Below are positions 21,911 to 33,944 of a DNA stretch of 64,000 nt, piece by piece. The stretch covers positions 62,001-126,000 of the forward strand of contig NC_061788.1 in assembly GCF_022458985.1 (NCBI RefSeq), given 5' to 3'. The translations under genes and the position numbers were made by a program. Position 1 is the stretch's first letter; every line of letters starts with the position of its first letter. The notes below the pieces were generated by a model. It did not search any database, was not told the DNA's origin, and was given only the letters and a program-made list of their open reading frames with translations. This DNA is from Mugil cephalus. Lineage: Eukaryota; Chordata; Actinopteri; Mugiliformes; Mugilidae.

Positions 21911-22897
21911 ATGGGAAACATAAGATCCCTGGCCAACAAGATGGACGAGTTAACAGCGTTAGCCAGGAGTCAGACGGAGTATCGGGGATTGCACCGGGAG
22001 CGGTAAGGAGGGTGACTAGCCGTTCTAGTGAACAACAAGTGGTGAAATCCTAGTCATATTACCATCAAAAAGCAAATCTGCATCCCGGACATTGAACTGT
22101 TTTCTGTTGGTCTCCGTCCATATCATCTGCCACAGGAGTTTTCTCATGTTGTGATGGTGACTGTGTACGTTCCTCCCTCTGCAAACCCAGCGTCGGCGTG
22201 TGACGGCATCCACTCCGCCATAGCCCGGCTACAGACCCAGCACCCGAGGGCATTCATTGCTATCTCGGGTGACTTCAACCACGTCACCATGGACAAAACA
22301 CTACCCAGCTTTACTCAGTATGTGAACTGTTCCACCAGAGAGGACAGGACACTGGACCTGATGTATGCTAATGTTAAGAATGCATACAGCTCCTCTCCCC
22401 TCCCCCCACTGGGCAGGTCAGATCACAACCTGGTACACCTCAGCCTCGCTTATGCACCCTTGGTAAAGATCCAGCCTGTGACCACAAGGACAGTGAGGAG
22501 TTGGTTGGAGGAGGCTTGGGAGGCTCTTCCGGGATGTTTCGAGGTCACGGACTGGCAGCCACTCTGTGAGCCGAACAGAGAGGACATGGACAGGCTCACA
22601 GAGTGCATCACGGACTATCTCAACTTCTGTGTTGACACCATTGTTCCAGCAGAGACGGTCCACTGTTACCCAAACAAGCTGTGGGTGACAAAGGACATCA
22701 AAGACATCCTGAACAAGAAGAAGAGAGCTTTCAGGGCTGGCAACAAGGAGGAGGTGAGAGACATACGGAGACGCTTGAAAAATAAGATCAGAGAGGCCAA
22801 GGAGGAATACAGGAAGAAGCTGGAATGGAAGCTCCAGCACAACAACAACAGAGAGTGGGATGAAGAAGATCACCGGTCTCAGGGCAGCGGGCAATAG
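21911..22897 (+). pseudogene. Rex1-like endonuclease and linker
   Basis: The frame opens MGNIRSLANKMDELTALA, the usual endonuclease start, and is disrupted near 22000. From 22151 it is open: VTVYVPPSANPAS, then IAISGDFNHVTMDKTLP (catalytic Asp-Asn) and GRSDHNLVHLSL (catalytic Asp-His). The inter-domain linker follows with CVDTIVPAE, LWVTKDIKDILNKKKRAFR and KEEYRKKLE. The TETWL region is lost at the 5' break. Confidence 0.8.
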
Positions 22898-23016
22898 AGG
22901 AATGGAAAGCAGTGTGGAATGGGCCAACGAACTCAATCTGTTCTTTAACAGGTTTGACACCACTGCCCCTCCACCCCCTATGAACACCACCATCAACCCC
23001 TCCACCAATACCTCTA

Positions 23017-23832
23017 TTGTTTTGTCCACGACACCTTTTACACTCTCTTCCCCTCACCCTCCTTACAGCCTCTCATCTTCCAGGGGAGGACAGTCTCTCA
23101 CCTCCACCCCCATCTACTGTGATCATCACTGCCGGCGATGTTAGAAGACAGCTGGGGAAACTTCACTCTGGCAAGGTTGCAGGCCCTGATGGGGTCTGGG
23201 TTGACTTCTCCTGTGCTTTCAACACCATCCGTCCGGCTCTTCTGGGTGAGAAGAGCCGACCCTGGTGTCGTGGGTTGTTGACTACCTCACTGGCAGACCG
23301 CAGTATGTGCGCCTGTTATGCTGTGTGTCAGACATGCTGGTCGGCAACACTGGGGGCCCCCAGCGGACTGTCCTCTCTCCCTTTCTCTTCACCCTCTACA
23401 CCACAGACTTCAACCACTGCACAGAGACCTGTCATCTCCAGAAGTTTTCTGATGACTCTGCTGTGGTTGGATGCATCAGAGGGTGATGAGGTGGAGCACA
23501 GGGCTGTTGTGGACAACGTTGTCACATGGTGTGAGGAGAACCATCTACAGCTCAATGTGGTAAAGATAAAGGAACTGTTGGTGGACCTGAGGAGGACCAA
23601 GGTGCCGGTGACCCCTGTTTCCATCCAGGGGGTCAATGTGGACATAGTGGAGGATTTTAAGTATCTGGGGGTTCACATTGATAATAGACTGGACTGGGGG
23701 AAGAACACAGACGCCCTGTACAGGAAGGGCCAGAGTCTTCTAACATCTGCAGGACTATGCTCAGGATGTTCTATGAGTCTGTGGGGGCCAGTGCCATCTT
23801 CTATGCTGTTGCATGCTGGGGTAGCAGGCTGA
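23017..23832 (+). pseudogene. Rex1-like reverse transcriptase, internally deleted
   Basis: Starts with LGKLHSGKVAGPDGV, then jumps to DFSCAFNTIRPALLG, so the motifs between them are missing. It continues in alternating frames through WVVDYLTGRPQYVRL, FSDDSAVVG (the catalytic F/Y-x-D-D block, about 23450), ENHLQLNVVKIKELLVDLRR and FKYLGVHIDNRLDW. The polymerase could not fold. The 3' end is cut by CA-rich sequence. Confidence 0.8.
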
Positions 23833-23924
23833 GGGTAGCGGACATGAACAGAAGTGACGTTGTGGGAGTGAAGCTGGACCCTCTGACAGTGGTGTCAGAC
23901 AGGAGAATGCAGCACCACCACACA

Positions 23925-24120
23925 AATAAACACACGTACACACATGCACACACAAACACACAGGAAACTTTATGTTATTACAGTTACTGTTACACTCAGG
24001 AAGAGTAGTAGGATGTACAAACATGCGCACAAAAACGTGCATTACTCTCTCACACACAGGCTAACTGTGCTAACTGTAAGCTAACTGTGCTAAATGTGAG
24101 TTATGTGTGCTAACTGCAGG
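23925..24120. repeat. CA-rich and CTAACTGTG repeat, copy 1
   Basis: ACACATGCACACACAAACAC is followed by TTTATGTTATTACAGTTAC and a cluster of GCTAACTGTGCTAA phrases. The arrangement recurs in the same order at 24546-24680. Confidence 0.8.
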
Positions 24121-24479
24121 TCTTTAACTCGCGAGTGTGCCCAAAATAATATTTTGGATAAAATATTTAATAAAATATTTACTCCAGGAAGATAAAAAAC
24201 ATATCAAAGTCTTCAGGAAGGTCTCACAACGCCCACGGTCTGCTTGTTTTTCTGATAGTAGCTACCGTTTTGTCACAGCCCAAATGTGAGAACAGTGAAA
24301 AAGCGGGGAAATCTAGCTCTTTTCTGTGTCCCGGCTCCGCGCGTCATTGACGACCACTATGAGTTGCCACGGCAACCCCTGACCCTCAGGCCTGGGCCAC
24401 AGCTGAGACCAGTTCATTAATCAGCTGTCTCTGCTGTTAATACAGCTGATCCCTGTGTGCCACACATTTATGTTACAAC
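24121..24479. other. No gene recognised
   Basis: Unique-looking spacer between the two CA/CTAACTGTG repeat copies, with moderate CpG near 24330-24350. Nothing identified. Confidence 0.4.
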
Positions 24480-24808
24480 AACACACACCAACACACACAC
24501 ACACTACACAGGTAACTTTGTAATTGCAGACTTACACACAGGCCACACACATGCACACACAAACACACAAGTACCTTTATGTTATTACAGTTACAAATAC
24601 ACACAGGAAGAGTAGGATACACAAACACGCGCATTAATCCCTCACACACAGGCTAACTGTGCTAAATGTAGGCTAACTGTGCTAACTTACAACAACACAC
24701 GCACACTACATGGGTAACTTTGTGGTTACAGTTACACACACTGTCACACACACACACACCCTCCCCGCCCTCCCCCACTCACACACGCACGCATGCATAC
24801 GCGCGTGT

Positions 24809-24872
<64 letters not shown>
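24480..24872. repeat. CA-rich repeat copy 2 and (CA)n microsatellite
   Basis: The second copy of the CA/CTAACTGTG block (24546-24680) is followed by a pure (CA)n run of about 60 bases from 24810 to 24869. Confidence 0.9.
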
Positions 24873-24874
<2 letters not shown>

Positions 24875-26120
24875 ACCTTGCTGCCTTACACGGTGGTCAT
24901 ACTGCATGGTTTGTGGAGCCACTTGCATTTGATAAATAAAAAACACAATCCCCAAAACAGCTAACTTCATCTGCTGCTCCATGTTTGCCATCTGTATTCA
25001 GTACTGCTGACTGTCAACTTTCTTTCCACCAATGGTTTACTTTTCCAGGTTAGGAGGAAGGGAGGTATTCCCCCTCCTACATCGTCCAACCAATGAGCAC
25101 CCCTTTTAACCCCGTGATAAGCTCAAAAAGTTTGGTGTACGGCAGAAATTGTAGTATGAATGCAGAACTGAACCAAATGATAAATGAAAAAAAAAAAAAT
25201 CGCCTAATCGAACCAAGTCCTCTTGGTCAGGTGTGAAAGACACCCAAGTTGTTTATAAATCCTAAACTTAAACAAAGAATGAAGACCTTCTGAAATACTT
25301 CTGAATAGTGTTTCAGCTGCAGCCAGTAGACTTCTGAACACGCGTGCTGATATAGTCTTCATTGTTTGTAGAAAATCATGCACGTAGAATCCATCTTGAA
25401 TGTGAACGAAATTTTGGTGAATGAGTTTCATTCTGTAATGTTCTGTTTTTGTCATTGTGTCATAAAAGAAGCTTCAATGTTTGTTTTTTTTTTGTTTGTG
25501 TTATCCAGATGCCATCACGTATTTGATCCTCACAGCCTCCATTATCAGGCATTACCATGGCAGCACAGTAAGTACTGTAACATTAACACAAGTAAATATT
25601 ATATATCCTATCCAACTTTATTTTTAAAGTACTTTAGACGTAAATGAACCAAAGTACTGTACAGAAGGAATAAATAAAAGACAAATAAAAAACAAAGCTT
25701 GAGAAAAAAGACAGCCGTACAATAAAAACAATAAAAGATGAAATCAACATCTTACACAGGGTCAAAGGCTGAAAGGAGAAGAGATGGGATTTAAGAAATG
25801 ACGTAAAAACACACTGACAAAGCAATGCTTTTGTTTTTTGCCATCTGTCTTGTGTATTTTGCTCTCTGTGCCTTTTTAAATTGTCCATCTGGGATATATG
25901 AATTGCTTGAATTGAATTGAAATCTAAAAGAACAAGAATGACACAGTCATCAGAGTCAATAAATAAGGAGGCCATTAATTGACTGTGCAGTTCTGAGATA
26001 GACCAGTAGCACCTCACAATGTAATAATAGCTCAGAATGTAATAAAATCATGAGCACATAATGTAATACCATTTTTGTATATAATTATGAGCCTTACTGG
26101 TGCCGATCATAATGTAGTAA
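24873..26120. other. No gene; MITE-like phrase
   Basis: Non-coding. GAACCAAGTCCTCTTGGTCA followed by GGTGTGAAAGACACC (about 25210-25243) matches a common fish MITE end. A TTGAATTGAATTGAA run near 25907 is like a LINE 3' tail. Short frames on both strands lack motifs. Confidence 0.4.
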
Positions 26121-26128
26121 TGGCTCAG

Positions 26129-26205
26129 ATTCAGAATCAGAATCAGCTTTATTGGTATCAGGTATGTGAACACATACAAGAAACTTGACTCCGGTCATTT
26201 TGCTC
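26129..26205. repeat. Dispersed fish repeat (TCAGAATCAGAATCAGCTTTATT type)
   Basis: AGAATCAGAATCAGCTTTAT followed by ATGTGAACACATACAAGAAA is a very common fish repeat end, often associated with non-LTR 3' tails. The family is not resolved here. Confidence 0.45.
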
Positions 26206-26960
26206 TGCTACAAAATAAAAACAACACTTGAATAAGGGGGAATGAATGGCCCTTAGCAAAGGGCCACCAACCCTATTCTCTCCCAGTCCCTTCTCCAAAA
26301 TCCACACAACATATGTGGACCAGTAAGGGCAGCCCCTCCAGCAGCCTAGCGACTGTAAAGAGCTAGTCCATGGTTCGATGTCTTGGACAAAAACTGCATT
26401 GTTCCTCCTTGATCTGGGGCTCAAAGTTTATAAAGACATTTCTTCCACTACCCAGCAATAGCCCTAGTTAATGTCAGCAGCTCCCTTTCCCCGACAAAAA
26501 CAGTGTGAGCGAGTTGCCGCCTCCCGCCCCTCTGTTCACCAGAATATTTTCAGAGCTGACTAATGATCTTCCTCTTTAGCCTCACCAAACTACTCCCACA
26601 CCCGAATTGTTGCCATAGCAAATGCCCTGGCCACAGTACACTTCTGGTAGCCATCCGGTGCTCATCAGCTGCTTCCAGAGACCCACAGAACAACCATGCC
26701 TTGTATGACCTCCTTCTCCAGCCTGACGACTCCCCTCACTTCTGGTGTCCACCAGCGGGTTCATGGTTTATTCCCGCGACCAGCACCAGCTATTTTGCGG
26801 CCGCAACTTGACCATCTTGACAGGTTCTTCCACCAGGCGTTCCCAGCAGACCGTCACGATTCATTTGGGCCTACCAGGTCTGCCATCTGATCCAATTTAC
26901 CACCAAGCTGAGATCCTGTCTTCACCAAGCGAATGAGTGACAAGAAAATGTGGTCGCATG
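26206..26960. other. No gene recognised
   Basis: Mixed sequence. Around 26560-26930 it is more GC-rich with several short overlapping frames and could be old TE coding sequence. I could not assign it to a family. Confidence 0.35.
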
Positions 26961-26964
26961 TCTA

Positions 26965-27360
26965 TTAAGTCAATATCCAAACCTACAAATACCTAGACTG
27001 TTATGGTGCAATTTCCCGAACATGATGTAGGGATAATACACCAATGCGCTTCCATTAATGATCGCGAAACAACACATTTGATTTATTTGATTGGAAAGAG
27101 AAAAGAAAAAAAATGAACAAAAATATCTGTCTTTCAGAGATCTGTCTTTATGGGAGCAGACCACAACTTTGCACTGTTTTTGAGCTGAAGCTTCTACAGT
27201 GATACAGTCTGTGAGGCCGTCATCGAGTTACAAAATCAGAATGTAACAGATATATCACCATAAGAGCGAAAAACCCGGGTCAACGCGGCATTCCTATTCA
27301 AATAAAACCGCGTCAAGCAGAGCCAATAAAATCCTGTTTTTCGCTCCAGGTCATGACCAA
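26965..27360 (+). repeat. Third, diverged copy of the GTPase upstream repeat
   Basis: The phrases TTTGATTTATTTGATT, CAGAGATCTGTCTTTATGG, GAGCTGAAGCTTCTAC and GAAAAACCCGGGTCAACGC correspond in order to 29050-29240. The copy lacks the perfect hairpin seen at 29312. It is either a dispersed repeat or a remnant of another gene copy. Confidence 0.7.
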
Positions 27361-28754
27361 TTAAATATTAAAATCAAATTCAGTCCTGTACCCCCATTTT
27401 TATATTTCATATTTTTGATCTGATTCTAAAGTTGAGATATGAAAAACCAGATAATTTTTGGTGTTTGTATTTTCAATTGTAAATCAAAAATCAAAAAATG
27501 AAACATTTACGGATTATTTTGTTTTTCATCTTTTAAACAAAGTACGAATGATACACAGATTCCTAGCCTATGAATTGGAAAACTAAACAACTAAGTGGAA
27601 AAAAAGGTAAAAAACACCACTAACAGTTCAGGTAAGCTAAATTAACACATCCAAACTAAATTTGACCCAAGACAATGACTCAAAAGAAAATAAATAAATT
27701 ATACCCAGACTAACAAACAAACAAGCAAACACAAAAAAATAACCCAGTTATACAATAAATGAATATAACAGAAAACAAACATCTGAAATTCGACCCCCAC
27801 AGTCCATTCAAACAGGGGATAAAATGATAAAAGAGTCAGAACAAGACCCTGTTAACCATGACGTGCACACTAATCTATGCCACTGACTAGTATATGGTGG
27901 CATACAGAGCCGGACATGCGGCCTGAATAGTGACCAGCCGCTGAAACCGCAGGACCGGACAGTGCCGCCGGTGTGCCAGGCTAGACCAGAAAGCAGCAGA
28001 GTCAAAACAGCAGGGCTTCTCAGCTGCCCTTACACAGTGGTTAACACAGTGGGGGGAGGGGGTGGCAGAGTCCTAAGCAGTTGGACTATAGACCAGTTTC
28101 CAGCCTACCTCAACAAGAAGCTGTGTGCACAGCCTGGCAGGTGTCAACGAAAATAGCCTACTATATATCCGACCAAGCAAACAGGACAAGCGTCCTGCTT
28201 CGACCGGTGATGATCAGTCAGTGCACAGAGCAGCGATCTGATGTAAACATCGGTATTAACTGAATAAACTTCATCACCAGAGTCTCCTTCATTAACAACG
28301 GGCTCCTCTCATCCTACACCACACCACTGTTTAACGGAGATCTGACATAAATAACAGAGGGAATGTGACCTTAAAAAATATAAAACGTCCTTATCTCAGT
28401 CACCACACATCCAAGCAGAACCACAACTGATCAAACCTTCAGGAAATATTTCTTCCCTTCACTCTGGAGTCAAACAGTCAGTATTATCAGTAATCCAGCT
28501 CCAACAGGTTAATAATCCACCGATGTTATTCCCATTTACATCCTGTTCCTTGTGGCCAACTGCATTGAACCACCATTGGGGGGGGGCAGTGTGCAAAAGG
28601 TTGTGAACCCCTGGTCTAGTGGACTTTGAGAAGGTCCTTCTCTTCGTCTTGGTAGCCAGCCTTGGAGATTCCAGGTGTCCAGCTTACTGAGTCATGATCT
28701 TTAATCTCTTATGAAATCCACGTCTCTAATACCGCTTTCAATCACCAGAGGTCC
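27361..28754. other. No gene recognised
   Basis: AT-rich stretch to about 27790, then mixed sequence. A G run and a phrase GTGTGCAAAAGGTTGTGAAC near 28585-28612 look like a repeat end. Several short frames lack motifs. Confidence 0.4.
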
Positions 28755-29311
28755 TGGGTCGGACCTCCCGCTGTGTGAGCTGCTGCCTGTTTTTTCCTCC
28801 CTTGTACGTCATTTTACATTGCAGATAAAGTTGCAGTTTGTTGATGACCTGAAGAATGGACCGGTCAAACCCCCGCTCTTTCTAAAGGCTGCTGATATTA
28901 GAATAAATCACTGTGTCCTGCACGGAGCATGATATCTGCCACCAAATCCCCTCTTTTCCTCAGATGCAGAACGCTGGCATGATAGCTAAAGTGTGGGAGA
29001 TCACAGTCGCCATCCACCTATGCACTTCCATTAACAATCGTGTTACAGCATATTTGATTTATTTGATTAAAAAAAAGGAACAATAATAATCTCTGCCCTT
29101 CAGAGATCAGTCTTTATGGAAGAAGATCAAAACTTGTTTTTGAGCTGAAGCTTCTACAATGATCCAGTCTGTCAGGCTTCCAGTCAGAATGTAACAGGCA
29201 GATATATCGGTGTCGGAGAGAAAAACCCGGGTCGACGCAGCATTCCAATTCACATCGAGCAGGGTTGAGATCCCAGGTTGATTGCCGGGTTGTTGACACT
29301 CTCTAGCCCCT

Positions 29312-29344
29312 TTCACATCGAGCGAAAAACCCGCTCGATGTGAA
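29312..29344. repeat. 13-bp perfect stem-loop (arm A)
   Basis: TTCACATCGAGCG and CGCTCGATGTGAA pair perfectly around a 7-base loop. Outside it, AAAAACCCGGGTCGA (about 29222) and TCGACCCAGGTTTTT (about 29348) form a wider imperfect inverted repeat. Confidence 0.9.
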
Positions 29345-29641
29345 CGACTCGACCCAGGTTTTTTGGTCTTGATGACGTAGCCTTACTATCCCGTCTCTGA
29401 CCCTGATTCCCTTGCTCATATATATTTATGTCTGTGTGTTGTTTTCAAAAAGCAACACCTGAATTCAAATTGTAATTATAGAAGAAAAACTCAGCTTATT
29501 CAAACTCACTGAAAGTAGGTCATCTGAAAAATCTTTTTTGATTCAACAATAACGATACCTTCATTTGCTGTCAAATCTAATTTACTTGAATTGAAATATA
29601 AATAATCTGTTAAATTATAACGTGTAACACTTTTTCAACAG

Positions 29642-31259
29642 GAACTCTAAAATCTCCTCAAACTATGAAGACATCATCTCCAGAAGTATTCAGATCTCTT
29701 CAGGATCTCCTTCTATCTACCAGCTGAAGCCAAAGAAAAAAGAGTTTGGAACTCTGATTAAAATGACTGTTGGAGTAAGAAATCTGAACAAGACCAATAG
29801 AACCATCTTACTGGTTGGAGAATCAGGAGCAGGAAAATCTACTCTGATCAACTCTCTGGTCAACTACACCATGGGAGTGAAGTTTGAGGATGAAGTCTGG
29901 TTTCAGATCATAGAGGAGGAGGAAAGAAGTCAAGCAGAAAGTCAGACATCAGATGTGATCGTATACGAGATCTTTGGTTTTGAAGATAAAACTCTGCCCT
30001 ACTCTCTGACCATCATCGATACTCCTGGATATGGAGACACCAGAGGGATTGAACGTGATCTCATCATCAGTCAAAGATTATTTGACTTGTTTAGATCAGA
30101 GGATGGAATTCATGAAATTAATGCAGTGGGTCTGGTGATGAAGGCCAGTGATAATCGACTGAATGACCGACTGTCATACATCTTTAATTCAGTCATGTCT
30201 CTGTTTGGAGAAGACCTGGAGAAGAAAATCATCACTCTGATGACACACTCAGATGGAAGAAAACCTAAAAATGTTGTTCAAGCTCTTGAAGATGCAAAAA
30301 TTAAATGTGCAACAAATGAGATGAATCAACCTGTTCACTTCTTGTTTAATAACTGTCAGAGTGAAGACAGAACAGAGGAAGAAGAAGAAGAAAACCTCCA
30401 AAGTGCTGATAAAATATCAGTGAGAGGAATGAGAGCGTTCACTACTTTTCTGGAAAAAACTGCTCCACAGAAACTGATGAAAACTGTGGATGTTCTGAAT
30501 GAACGTATCAGACTGACAGCCTGCATCCCAAACCTGGAAGAGAGAATCAAACTGACTGAAATGAAACAGAATGAGATCAACCAGATCGAAGAAAAACTGA
30601 AGAAACACAAAGAAGAGATGAAGAAGAATAAAAAGTTCACTGTAGAAGTTGATGAGGTCCACAAAGAAAAACAACGTATTGGTGGTGGGATGTGGGGGTT
30701 GATGTTTCATAAAGGAGCTGTCTGTTGTACTGTCTGTGAGGAGAACTGTCACTATCCTGGATGCACAATGGCCAGGAAACCTGAACAATGTGAGGTCATG
30801 TATAAAGGTCACTGTACTGTTTGTACCAACAAGTGTCCTGTAACAGATCATGTGAAAGAAAAGTGGAAATATGTGACCAAGACGAGGAAAGTTCAGAAAA
30901 CTGAAGAAGAAATAAAACAGAAGTATGAGAAGAATAAATCAAAGCATGAGAATAAGTTGAGCCTTTTGGAAAATCTTGAGAAAGAAATGAACCAACTGAG
31001 ATCAGAGAAGTCCCAGCTCCTGGATGCGGCCTACCAACATGTTGTCAAGCTGGAGCAGATCGCCTTGAATGTTGATTCAGTGTCTACTTATGTCCACTTG
31101 GACTTTCTGATTGAGAAGATGAAGGAGGGAGGAGACAGAGAGAAGGTCCAGAAACTGGAGGAGATGAAAAACACAGAGGATGAAGGAACCAGAGCAGCAC
31201 TGAAATACATGAAGACTAAACAGGATCTGGAAAATAAGTTAGATGACTTAGTACTGTAG
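29642..31259 (+). CDS. P-loop GTPase, AIG1/septin-like, main coding exon (copy A)
   Basis: The coding exon begins after a splice acceptor (TTTTTCAACAG, AG ending at 29641). It is open for 40 codons before the first good ATG at 29763 and for 498 codons from that ATG, so an upstream exon supplies the start. Counting from that ATG: G1 is GESGAGKST at residues 19-27, G3 is DTPG at 86-89 within DTPGYGDTRG, and a G4-like THSD is at 161-164. A Lys/Glu-rich coiled coil follows (about 255-300), then a Cys-rich module with CCTVCEENC, HYPGC and CTVCTNKC (about 318-362), probably metal-binding, and a second coiled coil to the end. This is a GTP-binding protein of a teleost multi-copy family; its cellular role is unknown to me. 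No signal peptide or membrane segment is seen in this exon. It sits in arm A of an inverted duplication; its paralogue at 51975-53580 is broken. Confidence 0.88.
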
Positions 31260-33400
31260 ATGATCATCATGATTGTGATCTTTTAGCTGATCTGATCTTT
31301 AAACATGAATCAGCTGTTTGGTTGTGATTGTGTTCAGTGTAATATCCAGTTGATATTTCCTATCAGAAACATGGTGGAGGAAGTATTCAGATCATTGACT
31401 TCAGTCAAAGTACCAACACCAACATATTAGTAGTGTTATCAGTTGTCAGTAAAATGTAGTTCATGTATCAGCAGTAAAAGTATTCCATGAGGAAAATGTT
31501 GTATCAGTGTGATATGATTGTGTCTCCTATTCCTGGCTTGTTGTTGTCATTCTAATCAGTTTGTACAGAGGATGTTACTCACACTGAACTCAGACACAGT
31601 GGAGAAATCTTCTGCTGAGCTGGAGCTCCATCCAACTTTCACACTTGAGTGTTTTTGAAGAGAACAGTCCTGAAATCTGATGTTCTTTGATTTGATTCAT
31701 ACCTTGGATTCTTCATGTCTTCATGTTGGAATGACTAGTTGGAATATTTCAAATAAATTAGTGGAAACATTTGGATAATTTTATGTTACATTATGGAGTC
31801 GACATAGTCTTTGCCGCAGGTCTAAATAGAACATGGAAGTGTATTTTGTTATTATTTTAATTTGTTCAGATGCCTATGAAATGGACACAACAGCTCCACA
31901 TTAACAGCTCATAGACAATGGTGACAAGGCTTGTATCATTAATTTATGACATTTTAAAACCTAAGTGACCCTTTGTGATCGAAGCAGAGAGCAAATCCCT
32001 CCTCCACAACATGATGGGAAAAGGAGACCAATGGAATTGTTTAGTTAATTTGTTAAAAATATAAATCTTAAGGTGAGAGATGGCAGACAAACATACATTT
32101 TTTTCACCCTTTGATCAGTTTTGAGATTTTTTGCTATTTTACTTCATTAAAATTTCTTCTATTCTTTCTCTCTATTCTTCTATTTTTTTTGTTTGTTTTT
32201 TAAAAAAAAGCAGTCAAAATGCACATTAGGTATTCATTCCACTTCACTTTGTACATGTTGCGCCTCTAATTTATTCCTAAATGCACAGTCAACAGTCAAC
32301 TTTCTAAGCTGATGAGTAGCACTGTGATCCTTGTCTCTACCCCGGCATATAAGGTATCATTTTGAATGTCTTTTTCTCCTACCGGCCCTACTATGGTCAT
32401 ATCCTTTGTATGGGCAACCAATCGTGAAAGAAGAAAGGCCGATCTAAGCTAAACTCGCACTCTCATTGGTTGGTGTCGATTTCTGACAACGTGATTCATT
32501 CAAAAGCATCATGTGTGGATATTCTGCTGGTCAGTGTTTATCTGCAAGAGACATTTAAAATGCAGTGAAGTCTTCTCTAAGAACAAAATTACAGCTAAAA
32601 TTATTAAAAAGAGTTAAAGAAAATTCATCATTAAGAGCCTGATTTATATAACATTCCAAAAACATGGCAAAAATTGATTTATTTGGACTTGTTGCCAGTA
32701 TTTTGTGATTAATGTAAAGATAAAAAGAGATATCCAAAATTCCCTTTGTAAATACCTGGAAATCTAATATGTTAACAAAATGAAACTATATTATTAACTA
32801 TATTATTTAGATTTCTGTCCTGAAAATGTATGAAAATTACCTCATATTTAAGTAGATATCTCCTTATTTGCATATTTCAATATGAATTCTCAGAAAACTT
32901 GTCATTCAAAAAATATTGTATTTATGTCAGTGATCAACTGGAGAAGTTTCATGGTGATATCTATTAATTAAAAATTGTACCCTATTCAACTGTAGTGCCT
33001 TGCCTTAATCTAAAAGGAATGACCAGATGGAATATTTCAGATGTCTCAGGCTGAGTGGAAACATTTGGATCATTTTATATGGTTATTTTTTTTAATTCAC
33101 TATATTCTGTTGTTCACATTCAATCGTCTCCTGGTTGAAGCAGTTTTCTGTGAATCTTGAATAAAATCTCTGCTTCATGAAATCAGTTTGTTTAGAGTGT
33201 CTTCACTGGATCATCAGCTGAGTTCTATTTGGGTGGTTTGTCCCCAAAAGGGAAACACACTGAATACATTGGCCTTGTACACACTAATTTCTTCCATTAA
33301 CCATGAAAATCCCCAGACTGAAATACTAGTATTTCAGTCTAGGGATTTTTATGGTTTTTGCTTTTTTCTGATTTATCACAGGCTACTTTGATGTTAAGAG
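31260..33400. other. 3' flank of GTPase copy A
   Basis: Likely 3' untranslated and downstream sequence. AATAAA occurs at 31752-31757 and again at 33159-33164. Conservation with arm B ends at 32868. Otherwise AT-rich with no supported gene. Confidence 0.45.
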
Positions 33401-33640
33401 TAACATTTCTAATAACTGTCACTGTTCTGTGTTTAATGTCTTCCCATGAACCTGTTTTGAGTTTCCTATTTTATTATGTGTAGTTCTTCCTTGCTTTCCT
33501 GTTAAGTGTCATTCCTCTGTTTTGCCCTCTTCATTGGTTGTTTGGTTTCTTCATGTAGCTCTTTGTGAATGTGTCATATTTAGAGACATGGCTTGGCACA
33601 TGTGGCCCAGCAACTCTTCTTGAAACCTCACCACCTAATT
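33400..33640 (+). repeat. LTR-like fragment
   Basis: Phrases such as GTTTCCTATTTTATTATGTG, CTTTCCTGTTAAGTGTC and TGTTTTGCCCTCTTCATTGG resemble the family of the solo LTR at 43620-44190 and the sequence at 55275-56025. Ends were not determined. Confidence 0.35.
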
Positions 33641-33944
33641 TCCACTTCTCATATTACAAGACAACAGAACCAATTATTGGTCAATTTTAAAATATTCCAG
33701 TAAAAACAAGCCATCAGTTAAACAAGCAAGACATGCATACTTTTAGCGTAGCAGACAAACAAAAAAATCCAGAACCAATCAACAGACTGTATTTGCCTGC
33801 TATCAGTGCCTTACAGCCTTGCTTCAGGGAATAAATGAGAGAGTGTGAAAGAGAGGAGGAGTTGTGAACGCCTATGTGTATGTGTGTGTGTAGGGGGGAG
33901 GGGCTTGTGTAAACAGTCCTGCTGTGGGATGGGGCGACGGTGAT

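Larger units (their letters stand above)
21720..23835 (+). mobile_element. Rex1/CR1-like LINE (copy A), decayed
   Basis: A plus-strand non-LTR retrotransposon with a short 5' region, an apurinic endonuclease from about 21911 and RT until about 23830. It is followed by a CA-rich repeat tract. The proteins match the Rex1/Babar-type (CR1/Jockey group) LINEs abundant in fish. The RT has lost its early motifs by deletion, and several frameshifts are present. Copy B of a related family hosts ERV2 further on. Confidence 0.75.
28755..32868 (+). repeat. Inverted duplication, arm A
   Basis: From GGTCGGACCTCCCGCTGTG to TACCTCATATTTAAGTAGAT, this arm is matched in reverse complement by 50602-54458. Shared parts include the upstream repeat with its hairpin, the intron end, the GTPase coding exon, its 3' sequence, and a short minus-strand frame at 32555-32737 that recurs at 50722-50904. 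Arm A is about 250 bases longer than the visible part of arm B. Confidence 0.9.

Noticed and set aside
22418..23057. 203-codon and other minus-strand frames opposite LINE copy A
   Set aside because: Antisense of the Rex1-like endonuclease linker.
24810..24869. Possible CRISPR-like or Z-DNA regulatory array
   Set aside because: Simple (CA)n microsatellite; no spacers.
24710..24991. Thr-His and Val-Cys repeat 'proteins'
   Set aside because: Translation of the (CA)n/(GT)n microsatellite.
30356..30851. Phe/Ser-rich minus-strand frames inside the GTPase exon
   Set aside because: Antisense of the coiled-coil (Lys/Glu-rich) region.
32555..32737. 60-codon frame also present at 50722-50904
   Set aside because: Its conservation follows from the inverted duplication; no start context, domain or selection evidence, so not called a gene.
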